DNA from: Burkholderiaceae bacterium
GTDB taxonomy: Bacteria; Pseudomonadota; Gammaproteobacteria; Burkholderiales; Burkholderiaceae
Direction of reading: 5' to 3'
Assembly: GCA_947462685.1 (NCBI GenBank)
Contig: CANHPL010000002.1
Location: forward strand, 62,001-126,000
DNA: 64,000 nt
The notes beneath the pieces are model-generated. The model was not told the DNA's origin. It worked only from the letters and a program-made list of their open reading frames with translations, and did not search any database. Positions 51,936 through 62,330 of this stretch are shown piece by piece. Position numbers and translations under genes: made by a program. The first letter of the stretch is position 1; each line of letters begins with the position of its first letter.

Positions 51936-52583
51936 ATGCAAGCTTTTAATGTACATCAAGGTTTAGTTGTGCCGTTAGATCGTGAAAATGTCGATACCGA
52001 TGCGATCATTCCTAAGCAGTTTTTAAAGTCAATTGCTAGGACGGGTTTTGGACAAAATCTCTTTGATGCTTGGCGTTATTTAGATGCCGGCGAGCCTGGG
52101 GTGGATTGTTCGAAGCGCCCCATTAATCCAGACTTTGTATTAAATCAACCACAGTACAAAGGCGGCAGTATTTTACTTGCGAGAAAGAATTTTGGTTGTG
52201 GTAGTTCTCGTGAGCATGCCCCTTGGGCGCTTGTGCAGTATGGTTTTCGAGCAGTCATTGCACCAAGCTTTGCAGATATTTTTATGAATAACTGCTATAA
52301 AAATGGTTTATTACCGATTGTTCTCTCAAACACACAAGTGGATCATTTATTCAATGAGACATTTTCTTTTAATGGTTATCAAGTAACCATTGACTTAGAA
52401 AAGCAGATTGTCATCGCTGCAGATGGTAATTCTTATGACTTTGATATCACACCATTCCGAAAGTACTGTCTCTTTAATGGATTAGATGATATTGGTTTGA
52501 CTTTACGTCATTCAGATAAAATCAAGAATTTTGAAACACAGCGTTTATTAAAAATGCCTTGGTTGGATACAAAGCTACCTTAA
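51936..52583 (+). CDS. leuD: 3-isopropylmalate dehydratase small subunit
   Basis: Swivel-domain subunit of isopropylmalate isomerase, 215 residues. Marks are [40 protein letters not shown] and [20 protein letters not shown]. Works with LeuC to convert 2- to 3-isopropylmalate. Typical length and position. Confidence 0.96.
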   Translation: MQAFNVHQGLVVPLDRENVDTDAIIPKQFLKSIARTGFGQNLFDAWRYLDAGEPGVDCSKRPINPDFVLNQPQYKGGSILLARKNFGCGSSREHAPWALVQYGFRAVIAPSFADIFMNNCYKNGLLPIVLSNTQVDHLFNETFSFNGYQVTIDLEKQIVIAADGNSYDFDITPFRKYCLFNGLDDIGLTLRHSDKIKNFETQRLLKMPWLDTKLP

Positions 52584-52596
52584 GTTTGGATTAATT

Positions 52597-53667
52597 ATGA
52601 AAATTGCAGTTTTACCTGGGGACGGCATTGGTCCAGAAATCATTGCACAAGCAAGATTAGTTTTAGATGCCTTGGGTGAGTCCTTTGAAATCGAAGAGGC
52701 ACCAGTGGGAGGATCTGGATATGAGGCTGAAGGTCATCCTTTACCAGACAAAACATTATCCTTAGCTAAAGAAGCCGACGCCATTTTATTTGGCTCAGTT
52801 GGTGATTTTAAATATGACAATTTGCCAAGAGAGTTACGTCCGGAGCAGGCTATTTTGGGGTTGCGTAAGCATTTAGCTTTATTTGCGAATTTAAGACCGG
52901 CGATTTGTTACCCTGAATTAACGGCAGCCTCATCCTTAAAGCCAGAAATTGTTTCAGGTTTAGATATTTTGATTGTGCGTGAACTTAACGGTGATGTGTA
53001 CTTTGGCTCACCGAAAGGCATCCGCACAGCAACCGATGGTCTTTTCCCTGGTGCACGAGAGGGCTTTGACACAATGCGCTATAGCGAACCAGAGGTGCGT
53101 CGGATTGGGCAAGTAGCATTTACAGCTGCTAGAAAAAGAAATAAAAAAATCTGTAGCGTTGATAAATCAAATGTCCTAGAAACTTCTCAGCTTTGGCGAG
53201 ATGTGATGATTGACTTAGGTAAATCATTTCCAGATGTTGAACTAACGCATATGTATGTAGATAATGCGGCAATGCAGTTGGTAAAAGCGCCAAAAGCTTT
53301 TGACGTGGTAGTTACGGGTAATTTATTTGGTGATATTTTGTCGGATGAGGCAGCGATGCTCACAGGCTCAATTGGAATGTTGCCATCTGCATCACTCGAT
53401 ATCAACAATAAAGGTTTATACGAGCCTAGTCATGGTTCAGCTCCCGACATTGCAGGAAAAGGTATCGCTAACCCACTTGCAACCATTTTATCTGCAGCTA
53501 TGATGCTGAGATATTCTCTTGGTAAAGAAGAGCAGGCCTTGCGCATTGAAAAAGCGGTGCAACATGTTCTTGCCAAGGGATATCGAACTGCTGATATTTA
53601 CACCGCTGGCACACAAAAAGTTGGTACCGTTGAAATGGGCCAAGCGGTATTATCTGCACTAGTTTAA
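52597..53667 (+). CDS. leuB: 3-isopropylmalate dehydrogenase
   Basis: NAD-dependent oxidative decarboxylase completing the leucine-specific steps, 356 residues. Marks are [39 protein letters not shown], the metal-binding [19 protein letters not shown], and [19 protein letters not shown]. Last of the leu genes here; leuA is not in the window. Confidence 0.96.
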   Translation: MKIAVLPGDGIGPEIIAQARLVLDALGESFEIEEAPVGGSGYEAEGHPLPDKTLSLAKEADAILFGSVGDFKYDNLPRELRPEQAILGLRKHLALFANLRPAICYPELTAASSLKPEIVSGLDILIVRELNGDVYFGSPKGIRTATDGLFPGAREGFDTMRYSEPEVRRIGQVAFTAARKRNKKICSVDKSNVLETSQLWRDVMIDLGKSFPDVELTHMYVDNAAMQLVKAPKAFDVVVTGNLFGDILSDEAAMLTGSIGMLPSASLDINNKGLYEPSHGSAPDIAGKGIANPLATILSAAMMLRYSLGKEEQALRIEKAVQHVLAKGYRTADIYTAGTQKVGTVEMGQAVLSALV

Positions 53668-53686
53668 ATTCAGGTAATTTTTCCAT

Positions 53687-53738
53687 ATAGGGCTCAGAAG
53701 TAATAAAATAGAGCCTTATTCATATTTTTTAAATAAGG
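53687..53738 (+). promoter_or_regulatory. Two mutually exclusive hairpins in the asd leader
   Basis: Hairpin A pairs ATAGGGCTC (53687-53695) with GAGCCTTAT (53711-53719), nine pairs including one G-T. Hairpin B pairs CCTTATT (53714-53720) with AATAAGG (53732-53738). They share 53714-53719, so only one can form at a time. Hairpin B buries AAGG, the likely asd ribosome binding site seven bases before the ATG; hairpin A would free it. Hairpin A could instead be a weak terminator after leuB (TATTTTTT follows). No known riboswitch class is recognised. Confidence 0.4.
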
Positions 53739-53745
53739 TTTAGTA

Positions 53746-54897
53746 ATGGCACTTCCTGTAGTAGGTTTGGTAGGGTGGCGTGGTATGGTTGGCAGCGTTC
53801 TTATGGAAAGGATGCTGGCCGAGAATGACTTTCAATTGATTGAACCGATATTTTTTAGTACCAGTAACCCTGGAGCAAAGGTGCCTTTATTTTCTGGTCA
53901 GACTTTAACTAAAAATGAAGAGTTATTGCAGGATGCGAATGACATTCACGCATTAAAAAAATGTGATTACATCATCTCAACACAAGGTGGGGATTACACC
54001 AAAGCCATTTTTGAGCCCTTAAGAGCTAGTGGTTGGAAAGGGCATTGGATTGATGCAGCTAGTAGTTTAAGAATGAATTCGGAAGCAGTTATTGTGCTTG
54101 ATCCTGTGAATCGTCACGTAATCGATCAAGCATTCTCCAGTGGAAATTTGAACTGGATCGGTGGAAACTGCACGGTTAGCCTGATGTTACTTGGTTTGCA
54201 TGGACTATTTAAGGCGGGATTGGTTGAATGGATGAGCGCAATGACTTATCAGGCTGCTTCTGGCGCTGGTGCCCAGAATATGAGGGAGTTATTGCAACAA
54301 ATGGGTTATTTATACAATAGTGTGCAAGCTGACCTTGCTAACCCCAGCTCTTCTATTTTAGATATTGATCGCCAAGTAACGAAATCACTTCAAAGTAGTG
54401 AATACCCGAAAACCAACTTCAGAAATACGCCTTTAGCTGGAAGTTTAATTCCATGGATTGATGTACCTGTTGAGCATGGTCAGACCAAAGAAGAATGGAA
54501 GGGTGGCGCTGAATGTAACAAAATACTTGGATTGCCGCCATTTAGAGAACCTGGAAGTATTCCCATTGATGGTATTTGTGTCAGGGTCGGTGCAATGAGA
54601 TGCCATTCTCAGGGATTGACTATTAAGTTAAAAAAACATGTCTCGATTGGTGATTTAGAACAATTAATCGCAAATGCCAATGAATGGGTCAAGTTTGTGC
54701 CTAATGAGCGTGAAATGACGGAACAATATTTAACCCCGGCTGCGGTTACTGGAACATTGCAAATACCAGTGGGTCGTATGCACCATTTAGCGATGGGGCC
54801 AGAATACATTGGAGCGTTTACAGTAGGTGATCAGTTGTTGTGGGGTGCAGCAGAACCTCTGAGAAGAATATTACGTATCCTATTGGAATCGAAGTAA
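53746..54897 (+). CDS. asd: Aspartate-semialdehyde dehydrogenase
   Basis: NADPH-dependent enzyme at the branch to lysine, threonine and methionine, 383 residues. N-terminal [19 protein letters not shown] binds the nucleotide. The catalytic cysteine is in [15 protein letters not shown], and the catalytic histidine region is [16 protein letters not shown]. The stop overlaps the fimV start by one base. See the leader hairpins for possible control. Confidence 0.95.
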   Translation: MALPVVGLVGWRGMVGSVLMERMLAENDFQLIEPIFFSTSNPGAKVPLFSGQTLTKNEELLQDANDIHALKKCDYIISTQGGDYTKAIFEPLRASGWKGHWIDAASSLRMNSEAVIVLDPVNRHVIDQAFSSGNLNWIGGNCTVSLMLLGLHGLFKAGLVEWMSAMTYQAASGAGAQNMRELLQQMGYLYNSVQADLANPSSSILDIDRQVTKSLQSSEYPKTNFRNTPLAGSLIPWIDVPVEHGQTKEEWKGGAECNKILGLPPFREPGSIPIDGICVRVGAMRCHSQGLTIKLKKHVSIGDLEQLIANANEWVKFVPNEREMTEQYLTPAAVTGTLQIPVGRMHHLAMGPEYIGAFTVGDQLLWGAAEPLRRILRILLESK

Positions 54898-56474
54898 TGA
54901 ATATAAGACGCCATACAAAATGTCTTTTTATGGCTTGGAGTCTTTTTTTCTGTCAAATTACATTTGCCTTGTCTTTAGGCGCATTGAGTACCCAATCTTC
55001 TCAAGACGAGCCGTTTGAAGCAAAAATTTTGATTCTGATGAGTACCAAGGAGTCTAAGACTCTTGGTCAATTTGAAGCTCGCTTAGCTGACCAAAGCCTC
55101 TTTGAAAAATTTGGAATACAGAAACCGAGTGACACATTTTCTCCCAATATATCTATTCAAAAAGATAACGTGGGTAAACCGATTGCCATCGTTATCAAGT
55201 TTTCTCAAAAAACTGTTGAGCTAAAGAAAGCTTTTAATGATGTAGTAATTGAACTCAGTTGGTCCTCTGGGAAAATTACTCGCGTCTACACAATATTAAA
55301 TACCCAATCTAAAGAGATTCAAGTACAAGCGGGCGATAACCTGGTGAATATTGCAAGTCAAATAATGCCACAATTAAGTGGTGTTGAGCTCAATCAAGTA
55401 TTGGTTGCTTTATATCGATTAAATCCTAAAGCATTTTATGCAGGTAACATCAATCGCTTAAAGCAGGGTGAGAAATTAAATGTACCGACTGAAATTATGG
55501 CAGCATCAATTCCAGCAGAAGAGGCGCGAGAATTTGCTGCCACAGCCGCTAAAGACTATCGTGAACGTCAATTAAATAGGTCTACTGAGGAAAGTTTAAA
55601 AAGCAATAATCGCACCTATCAACAAACTCAACTTCCAGAGAGTTTTAAAGATCGTTTAAAGATTGGATCTTCACAAATCGATTCTGAACAAGCGATTACT
55701 CAAGCCAAATTAAATGAAGAAATGATTGCCCAAAAAAAAATGTTGGAAGAGGCACAACAGCGTATTGCTGAGTTGGAACGTAATATTGCAGATTTAAAAG
55801 AAATGAATGAGAAAAAATCGACTGTGCCAATTGTTTTTAAGTCGTTTGATTTTGAACAATACGGAATTATTGTGGGTATCTTGTCTTTAACAGGGATATT
55901 TTTATTTGGTGTATTACGCAACTCTTCTTATCAAGTTGCTCTAGATAGTTCTTCCAATTTATCATCTAATGTACCAACACATATTATTCCCAAGATGATG
56001 CCGGTCATGGAGGCAAATACCAATAATGAAGAGCCGGAGGATGATTCTGCGGTTGTGATTCATCAATCAGACACTCATGCGGATCATCATGAAGTTCCAA
56101 AGCATATTAAAGAGTTATTTTCTAGTATTGATTTGAACTTGTCATCTGATCCTGTCAAATCAGAAGTAAGGATAAGTCCTGAGATGGAAAACCAAGCCAC
56201 ACCCATTGCATCGGCAGCTGTAATAACATCGCCAATTCCTTATTCTCAAGACTTAGGGGGCAGTACTCTTCCTAATTCAAGTTCATCAGAGGTTTCCAAG
56301 ATATTACTTAATTCAGATGAACAGAAAGTTAGATTTAATCTTGCTCGTTCATATCTAAAAATTAAAGATTTTGAGACAGCTAGAATTTTATTGACTGATC
56401 TGGTAGAGCTTGGTGACAATGCTGATAGAGAGATCTTGATCCAAGCCTCTGAGTTACTTGTGGAAATTTCGTGA
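54897..56474 (+). CDS. fimV: FimV-family protein with LysM domain, short form
   Basis: Inner-membrane protein of the FimV/TspA family, linked to type IV pili, polarity and peptidoglycan binding. It is 525 residues, shorter than the 900 or so of Pseudomonas FimV. In order: signal-like start ending ITFALSLGAL, an N-terminal beta domain (about 25-140), and a LysM domain from VQAGDNLVNIASQIMP to LKQGEKLNVPTE (about 145-200). Then come a coiled coil (QKKMLEEAQQRIAELERNI), one membrane segment (YGIIVGILSLTGIFLFGVL), an acidic linker and the conserved C-terminal cap (ARSYLKIKDFETARILL). ATG overlaps the asd stop; its own stop overlaps the truA GTG. Confidence 0.9.
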   Translation: MNIRRHTKCLFMAWSLFFCQITFALSLGALSTQSSQDEPFEAKILILMSTKESKTLGQFEARLADQSLFEKFGIQKPSDTFSPNISIQKDNVGKPIAIVIKFSQKTVELKKAFNDVVIELSWSSGKITRVYTILNTQSKEIQVQAGDNLVNIASQIMPQLSGVELNQVLVALYRLNPKAFYAGNINRLKQGEKLNVPTEIMAASIPAEEAREFAATAAKDYRERQLNRSTEESLKSNNRTYQQTQLPESFKDRLKIGSSQIDSEQAITQAKLNEEMIAQKKMLEEAQQRIAELERNIADLKEMNEKKSTVPIVFKSFDFEQYGIIVGILSLTGIFLFGVLRNSSYQVALDSSSNLSSNVPTHIIPKMMPVMEANTNNEEPEDDSAVVIHQSDTHADHHEVPKHIKELFSSIDLNLSSDPVKSEVRISPEMENQATPIASAAVITSPIPYSQDLGGSTLPNSSSSEVSKILLNSDEQKVRFNLARSYLKIKDFETARILLTDLVELGDNADREILIQASELLVEIS

Positions 56475-57346
56475 TTTTTCAAGCGCCATCAGATAATAAC
56501 CACGAATTAAGACGAATTGCCATTGGGGTCCAATATGATGGTTCTCCATATTGCGGTTGGCAAAGCCAAGTTCAACAAGCGACAATACAAGACCATATTG
56601 AGTCTGCGATTAGTCACTTTATTGGCGGAATTAAAGAGCCTATCATTCGCTTAACTGCTGCTGGAAGAACGGATACTGGGGTACATGCATTGGGTCAAGT
56701 GGCTCATTTTGACACGGTTGTTGAACGACCCGATTGGTCATGGGTCAGAGGTTTAAATAGTTTTTTACCACCATCGATATCCATTCAATGGGCAAAAGAA
56801 GTGCCATTCGAATTCGATGCGAGATTTAGTGCTTATGAAAGATCCTACGCCTACTATTTAATTACATCACCAGTCAAAACACCTCTTTTACATCGAAAAG
56901 CTGGTTTTCATATGTTGCCATTGAATAAGTCCTTGCGCGTTGATGAAATGCGTCGTGCAGCTACTTATTTGCTTGGTGAACACGATTTTTCTTGTTTTAG
57001 ATCATCAGAGTGTCAAAGTAAAACTCCTGTGAAAAATTTATATCAAATTGATATCATTGAAGAAGGGGTAAAGGTATTCTTTTTTTTTAGAGCGAATGCA
57101 TTCTTACATCACATGGTACGCAATATCATGGGAAGTTTGCTACACGTAGGTTTTGGGAAAGAATCAGCGGGCTGGTTTGGCGAGCTTTTATTAAAAAAAG
57201 ATCGATCTTTGGCTGCGCCCACGTTTTCCGCAGATGGGTTATATTTAGCTCAGGTTGGCTATCCCGATCAATTTGAAATACCTTTACCTCATTTTGATTT
57301 TAGTGTGATCCCCTCAGCATATTTACACAAAGCATTCCGTCCATAG
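56471..57346 (+). CDS. truA: tRNA pseudouridine synthase A, GTG start
   Basis: Makes pseudouridine at positions 38-40 of tRNA, 291 residues. Marks are GVQYDGSPYCGWQSQ, the catalytic aspartate in TAAGRTDTGVHALGQV (about residue 67), YYLITSPVKTPLLH and NAFLHHMVRNIMGSLLHVG. The GTG start overlaps fimV by four bases (GTGA), so its translation depends on fimV. The same linkage is conserved in many Burkholderiales. Confidence 0.95.
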   Translation: MIFQAPSDNNHELRRIAIGVQYDGSPYCGWQSQVQQATIQDHIESAISHFIGGIKEPIIRLTAAGRTDTGVHALGQVAHFDTVVERPDWSWVRGLNSFLPPSISIQWAKEVPFEFDARFSAYERSYAYYLITSPVKTPLLHRKAGFHMLPLNKSLRVDEMRRAATYLLGEHDFSCFRSSECQSKTPVKNLYQIDIIEEGVKVFFFFRANAFLHHMVRNIMGSLLHVGFGKESAGWFGELLLKKDRSLAAPTFSADGLYLAQVGYPDQFEIPLPHFDFSVIPSAYLHKAFRP

Positions 57347-57365
57347 GCACTGGAGGATCTAAAGA

Positions 57366-58037
57366 ATGAGTTTATTAAATAATGATTCCCTTCACACACG
57401 AATTAAAATTTGTGGTTTGAGCACTGCAATAGATATTCATACAGCGATGAATCTAGGAGTTGATGCGATTGGACTGGTTTTTTATCCGCCGAGTCCAAGA
57501 TGTTTAGAGATGACACAAGGGGCGACATTATCGCGTTTGCACGAGGGCACTTTGCAAAACGTGGTCTTAGTGGTCGATGCCGATGATCATTTGATTAAAA
57601 GTATCAAAGACCATTGCAAAATAGATATATGGCAGTTTCATGGGAATGAAACTCCACAGCGTTGTTCTGAAATCGCCGGGGACTTACCATGGCTAAAAGC
57701 GGCAAGGGTTGATGAAAAATTCCAACTTGACGATTTTTGCCTACAATATAGGGATGCATCTGCTTGGATATTAGATGCTGTGGTTGAAGGTTACGGTGGT
57801 GGTGGAAAAACGTTTAATTGGGATTTAATACCGAAGTCATGGATAAAAGAAAACGCGCATCGGGTCGTTTTGAGTGGTGGATTGAAAATAAGCAACGTTG
57901 CAGAGGCAATTGCACATTTTCGACCATTAGGAGTAGATGTATCCAGTGGGGTTGAGATTTCTAAAGGAAAAAAAGACCCCGAATTAATGAAACAATTTGT
58001 AATGCAAGTCAGGACGATTGATCAATCTTCTTACTAG
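57366..58037 (+). CDS. trpF: Phosphoribosylanthranilate isomerase
   Basis: TIM-barrel enzyme of tryptophan synthesis, 223 residues. The catalytic cysteine and start are in RIKICGLSTAIDI, the catalytic aspartate is in VVLVVDADD-like strand 5, and phosphate binding is in RVVLSGGLKISNVAEAI with VDVSSGVEISKGKKD. GGAGG before the ATG. Heads trpF-trpB-trpA here; trpE, D and C are elsewhere. Confidence 0.95.
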   Translation: MSLLNNDSLHTRIKICGLSTAIDIHTAMNLGVDAIGLVFYPPSPRCLEMTQGATLSRLHEGTLQNVVLVVDADDHLIKSIKDHCKIDIWQFHGNETPQRCSEIAGDLPWLKAARVDEKFQLDDFCLQYRDASAWILDAVVEGYGGGGKTFNWDLIPKSWIKENAHRVVLSGGLKISNVAEAIAHFRPLGVDVSSGVEISKGKKDPELMKQFVMQVRTIDQSSY

Positions 58038-58055
58038 TATAAAAAAGGATAGCTT

Positions 58056-59258
58056 ATGTACGATTTTCCAGATACACGTGGGCATTTTGGCCCTTATGGA
58101 GGGGTATTTGTATCTGAGACGCTCATGTTTGCCCTTGAAGAACTCAAGCAAATATACGCCAAATACCAACATGACCCTGAATTTCAAGCAGAATTTCACA
58201 GTGAGTTAAAGCACTTTGTGGGTCGACCAAGCCCGATTTATCATGCAAAACGATGGAGCGAGCAGGTTGGTGGGGCACAGGTTTACTTTAAAAGGGAAGA
58301 CTTAAATCATACTGGAGCTCACAAAATTAATAATGTAATTGGTCAGGCATTACTCGCCAAAAGAATGGGTAAGCCACGAGTAATTGCAGAGACAGGAGCG
58401 GGGCAGCATGGCGTTGCGACCGCAACGATTTGTGCAAGATTTGGATTAGAGTGTGTGATCTACATGGGTAGTGTTGATGTCGAGAGACAAGCTCAAAATA
58501 TCTACCGTATGAAGTTGCTCGGTGCAAAAGTAGTTCCCGTTGAGTCTGGTTCTAAAACATTGAAAGATGCTTTGAATGAAGCGATGCGTGATTGGGTTAC
58601 CAATGTCGAAAATACCTTTTATATCATTGGTACAGTTGCCGGCCCACATCCTTACCCAATGATGGTGCGAGATTTTCAAAGTGTGATTGGACTAGAATGT
58701 ATTGATCAAATGCCAGAGATGACTGGAGCACAACCAGACTATGTACTAGCATGTGTTGGTGGCGGGTCGAATGCAATGGGAATTTTTTATCCCTACATTA
58801 ACTATCCTGATGTGAAATTAATTGGTGTTGAAGCTGCTGGTTCTGGAATTGAAACCGGTATGCATGCTGCAGCTTTGTGTGCAGGTACACCAGGAGTTTT
58901 ACACGGTAATAGAACCTACTTGATTCAGAATGCGGATGGACAAATCATGGATACCCATTCTATCTCTGCAGGCCTTGATTACCCGGGAGTTGGCCCAGAG
59001 CATGCCTGGTTAAAAGATATCAATAGAGCCACTTACACCGCAGTTACCGATGAAGAAGCGCTTGCTGCATTTCATACCTGTTGTGAGATTGAAGGGATTA
59101 TTCCAGCATTAGAAACTAGTCATGCGATTGCATATGCCTTTCGGTTAGCGAAAACACTACCTAAAGATAAAACGATTCTTGTTAATCTGTCCGGTCGAGG
59201 TGACAAAGATATGCACACAGTTGCCCAGGCTGACAAAATTAAACTTTCACCAGCATAA
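58056..59258 (+). CDS. trpB: Tryptophan synthase beta chain
   Basis: PLP enzyme joining indole and serine, 400 residues. The PLP lysine is in [35 protein letters not shown], the phosphate-binding [16 protein letters not shown], and [16 protein letters not shown] are also typical. AAAAGGA precedes the ATG. Complete and unremarkable. Confidence 0.97.
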   Translation: MYDFPDTRGHFGPYGGVFVSETLMFALEELKQIYAKYQHDPEFQAEFHSELKHFVGRPSPIYHAKRWSEQVGGAQVYFKREDLNHTGAHKINNVIGQALLAKRMGKPRVIAETGAGQHGVATATICARFGLECVIYMGSVDVERQAQNIYRMKLLGAKVVPVESGSKTLKDALNEAMRDWVTNVENTFYIIGTVAGPHPYPMMVRDFQSVIGLECIDQMPEMTGAQPDYVLACVGGGSNAMGIFYPYINYPDVKLIGVEAAGSGIETGMHAAALCAGTPGVLHGNRTYLIQNADGQIMDTHSISAGLDYPGVGPEHAWLKDINRATYTAVTDEEALAAFHTCCEIEGIIPALETSHAIAYAFRLAKTLPKDKTILVNLSGRGDKDMHTVAQADKIKLSPA

Positions 59259-59272
59259 GGGTTAATTTATTT

Positions 59273-60076
59273 ATGGGACGTATTGAAGCAGTATTTCAAG
59301 AGCTTAAAACGGTTGGTAAAAAAGGTTTAATTCCCTTCGTAACTGCTGGAGATCCTGATTTAGCAAGTACCTTACTTATTTTGCATGCCTTGGTCGAATC
59401 TGGCGCAGATATTATTGAGCTTGGTATCCCTTTCTCAGATCCAATGGCAGATGGCCCTGTAATTCAAAGGGCATCAGAAAGATCACTTGCCAATGGCACT
59501 ACTCTTTTAAAGTGCTTAAAAATCGTACAAGACTTTCGGTCGACAAATCAATTAACCCCAATCGTATTAATGGGATATGCCAATCCAATTGAGCGTATGG
59601 GGATTGAAATCTTTACTCAAAAAGCAAAAGAAGCTGGCGTTGATGGGGTCTTGGTGGTTGATTATCCACCTGAAGAATGTACTGAATTTGCAAGTATCTT
59701 AAAAAAAGCCGGTTTAAGTCCCATATTTTTATTAGCACCGACATCAACACAAGAACGTATTAACCATGTTTCACTAGCCTCAAGTGGGTACATATATTAC
59801 GTATCCTTAAAAGGTGTTACTGGGGCAAGTAACGTTAATATCGCAGAAGTTGCGACCATCACAGATCAGATACGAGCGCAAACTTCGACACCTCTTGCTA
59901 TTGGCTTTGGTATTCGTGATGCAGAATCCGCTAAAAAATTAAGTCAAAGTGCAGATGCCGTCATTATTGGTAGTAAGTTGGTACAGATATTAGAGGAGTC
60001 CTCTTCTGATACAAGGTTACAATCATTGAAAAGCTTTATTCGTGACATTCGTACAGCGTTAGATAGTAATAAGTAG
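59273..60076 (+). CDS. trpA: Tryptophan synthase alpha chain
   Basis: Cleaves indole-glycerol phosphate to indole for TrpB, 267 residues. Catalytic Glu is in DIIELGIPFSDPMADGPVIQ and Asp in VDGVLVVDYPPEE. IYYVSLKGVTGASN and the phosphate site AIGFGIRD follow. Fourteen bases after trpB. Confidence 0.96.
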   Translation: MGRIEAVFQELKTVGKKGLIPFVTAGDPDLASTLLILHALVESGADIIELGIPFSDPMADGPVIQRASERSLANGTTLLKCLKIVQDFRSTNQLTPIVLMGYANPIERMGIEIFTQKAKEAGVDGVLVVDYPPEECTEFASILKKAGLSPIFLLAPTSTQERINHVSLASSGYIYYVSLKGVTGASNVNIAEVATITDQIRAQTSTPLAIGFGIRDAESAKKLSQSADAVIIGSKLVQILEESSSDTRLQSLKSFIRDIRTALDSNK

Positions 60077-60107
60077 AGCATTTTGAATAGATAACTAGAG
60101 GAATGAT

Positions 60108-60980
60108 ATGAGTTGGATTGATAAATTATTACCTCCCCAGATTCAGCAAACTGATCCTAGTTTACGTAAATCTGTTCCCGAAGGCTTGTGGGTAAAATGC
60201 GTATCTTGTGAAGCGGTTTTATATCGAACTGACGTTGAGGCCAATCAATATGTCTGTTCAAAGTGTAACCATCATATGCGCATACGCGCCAGACAGCGCT
60301 TGGACTTTTTGTTGGACAAAGAGGGGCGTTATGAAATTGGCCAAGAAATTGTGCCTATTGATCCTTTAAAGTTCAAGGATACGAAAAAATATACCGATCG
60401 CTTACAAGAAGCCATGGACAGTACTGGTGAAACAGATGCGATGGTGGTTTTAGGTGGATCGATTCATACACTACCAGTTGTTATTGCCTGTTTTGAATTT
60501 GAGTTTATGGGTGGTTCAATGGGGTCAGTTGTTGGCGAGCGTTTTACAAGAGGTGCCCAAACGGCTTTAGATCAAAAAGTCCCCTTTATCTGCATCAGTG
60601 CTACAGGCGGTGCTCGAATGCAAGAAAGCCTATTATCACTAATGCAAATGGCTAAAACGAACTCTATGTTAACCAAACTATCAAAAGCAAAGTTACCCTA
60701 TATTAGCGTTTTAACAGACCCCACAATGGGTGGAATATCTGCAAGTTTTGCATTTATGGGTGATATTGTTATTGCAGAACCAAAAGCTTTAATTGGTTTT
60801 GCTGGCCCGAGAGTGATCGAACAAACGGTCAGGGAGAAGTTGCCTGAAGGATTTCAGAGATCAGAATTTTTAATGCAAAAGGGGGGTATCGACATGATTG
60901 TTGATCGTCGCCAAATGAGAACTGAAATTGCTCAATTGTTAGCTTTGTTACAAAAACAACCGACAGACTCTATCGCTTAA
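60108..60980 (+). CDS. accD: Acetyl-CoA carboxylase carboxyltransferase subunit beta
   Basis: Beta subunit of the carboxyltransferase making malonyl-CoA, 290 residues. The N-terminal zinc ribbon is formed by [12 protein letters not shown] and [11 protein letters not shown] (Cys-x2-Cys twice). The crotonase-like domain has [20 protein letters not shown] and [24 protein letters not shown] before the ATG. Partner AccA is not in the window. Confidence 0.96.
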   Translation: MSWIDKLLPPQIQQTDPSLRKSVPEGLWVKCVSCEAVLYRTDVEANQYVCSKCNHHMRIRARQRLDFLLDKEGRYEIGQEIVPIDPLKFKDTKKYTDRLQEAMDSTGETDAMVVLGGSIHTLPVVIACFEFEFMGGSMGSVVGERFTRGAQTALDQKVPFICISATGGARMQESLLSLMQMAKTNSMLTKLSKAKLPYISVLTDPTMGGISASFAFMGDIVIAEPKALIGFAGPRVIEQTVREKLPEGFQRSEFLMQKGGIDMIVDRRQMRTEIAQLLALLQKQPTDSIA

Positions 60981-60987
60981 TATCCTA

Positions 60988-62301
60988 GTGTTTTCTAAAG
61001 AGCCTCATTATTTTTCAGATCTACAAAGCTGGTTAGCTTTTCTGGAGACTGCTCACCCTGTCGGCATTGATATGGGTTTGACACGCATCAAAAAAGTTCA
61101 AGAAGCTCTCAATTTAAAGTTTCAGTGTCCTGTTATTACTGTTGCTGGTACTAATGGCAAAGGTTCCATTTGTGCATTTTTAGAGTCGATCTTTTCAGAG
61201 GCTGGATATCGGGTTGCTTGCCATACATCGCCGCATTTTTTAGACTTTACAGAAAGAGCACGTATTGGTCGTCAAAGTGTTTCTGAAGAACGATTATTGC
61301 AACACTTTCATGCTGTTGAGATGGCACGATCCTCCCTGGATGAGTTAGTAAGTCTTACCTATTTTGAGTTCACAACGTTAGCCATTTTGCATTTATTCGT
61401 TTCCATGGAGTTGGATGTCGTGATCTTAGAAGTTGGACTAGGGGGACGGTTAGATGCAGTTAATATCATCGACGCTGATTGTGCAATTATCGCTAGTATT
61501 GATCTTGATCATACGGCATTGTTAGGTAATACCCGCGAGTTAATCGCCGTTGAAAAAGCTGGAATCATGAGGCCTGGAAAAATTGCTATCTGTGCAGATC
61601 CTTTGCCACCTTCCACCTTAGTTGAGTATGCAGATCAATTGGGTGTTGACTTATGGCTACATGGTCGGGATTTTAATGTTTCCGGTGACCAACAGCAGTG
61701 GGGATGGTCGGGAAGAACAAGACGAGTTAATGGCTTGGCATATCCCGCGCTTAGAGGGGCTAATCAATTAATCAATGCAGCAGCGGTAATTGCTGCTTTA
61801 ATGAGTTTAAGAGACGTATTGCCAGTCGGCGTTCAGGCAATTCGAAACGGCTTCGCCATGGTCGATCTGCCGGGAAGGTTTCAAGTGCTCGCAGGACAAC
61901 CTACAATGGTGCTGGACGTTGCGCATAATCCCCATGCAAGTAGTGCATTGGCGGCTAGTTTAGATAAGATGGGGTATTTCCCTTTTACGCATGCTATTTT
62001 CGGTGTTATGTCTGATAAAGACATAGAAGGGGTGATTCGACCCATGTTGGGGATTGTGGATTATTGGCATTGTGTCAATCTACCCACTCCAAGAGCTGCA
62101 ACCGCTCTAAAAATTCAACAGACTTTAGAAAGTCTTGGTGTAAAAAACACCAACGAATCGGGCATTACAAGTCATTTAACGGTAGATGAAGCATATCAAA
62201 AAACCTTTGAGCTGATTGGTCAAAATGATAGAATGGTGGTGTTTGGATCTTTCTTAACGGTAAGTGCAGTGATGGTTTTGCAGAAATTACAAAAACATTG
62301 A
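60988..62301 (+). CDS. folC: Folylpolyglutamate / dihydrofolate synthase, GTG start
   Basis: Adds glutamate to folates (and to dihydropteroate), 437 residues. ATP-binding loop VAGTNGKGSICAFLESIF (P-loop GTNGKGS). CHTSPHFLDFTERARI, VVILEVGLGGRLDAVN and DLDHTALLGNT are family blocks, with the C-terminal VLDVAHNPHASSALAASL. Start is GTG, seven bases after accD; the only earlier in-frame options are in the accD end. The accD-folC pairing is widespread. Confidence 0.94.
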   Translation: MFSKEPHYFSDLQSWLAFLETAHPVGIDMGLTRIKKVQEALNLKFQCPVITVAGTNGKGSICAFLESIFSEAGYRVACHTSPHFLDFTERARIGRQSVSEERLLQHFHAVEMARSSLDELVSLTYFEFTTLAILHLFVSMELDVVILEVGLGGRLDAVNIIDADCAIIASIDLDHTALLGNTRELIAVEKAGIMRPGKIAICADPLPPSTLVEYADQLGVDLWLHGRDFNVSGDQQQWGWSGRTRRVNGLAYPALRGANQLINAAAVIAALMSLRDVLPVGVQAIRNGFAMVDLPGRFQVLAGQPTMVLDVAHNPHASSALAASLDKMGYFPFTHAIFGVMSDKDIEGVIRPMLGIVDYWHCVNLPTPRAATALKIQQTLESLGVKNTNESGITSHLTVDEAYQKTFELIGQNDRMVVFGSFLTVSAVMVLQKLQKH

Positions 62302-62330
62302 AATACCTCTACAAGTGCAAATAAATAGTA

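Noticed and set aside
58018..58209. 63-codon frame over the trpF-trpB junction
   Set aside because: It overlaps the true trpB frame, which starts with a good ribosome binding site at 58056.
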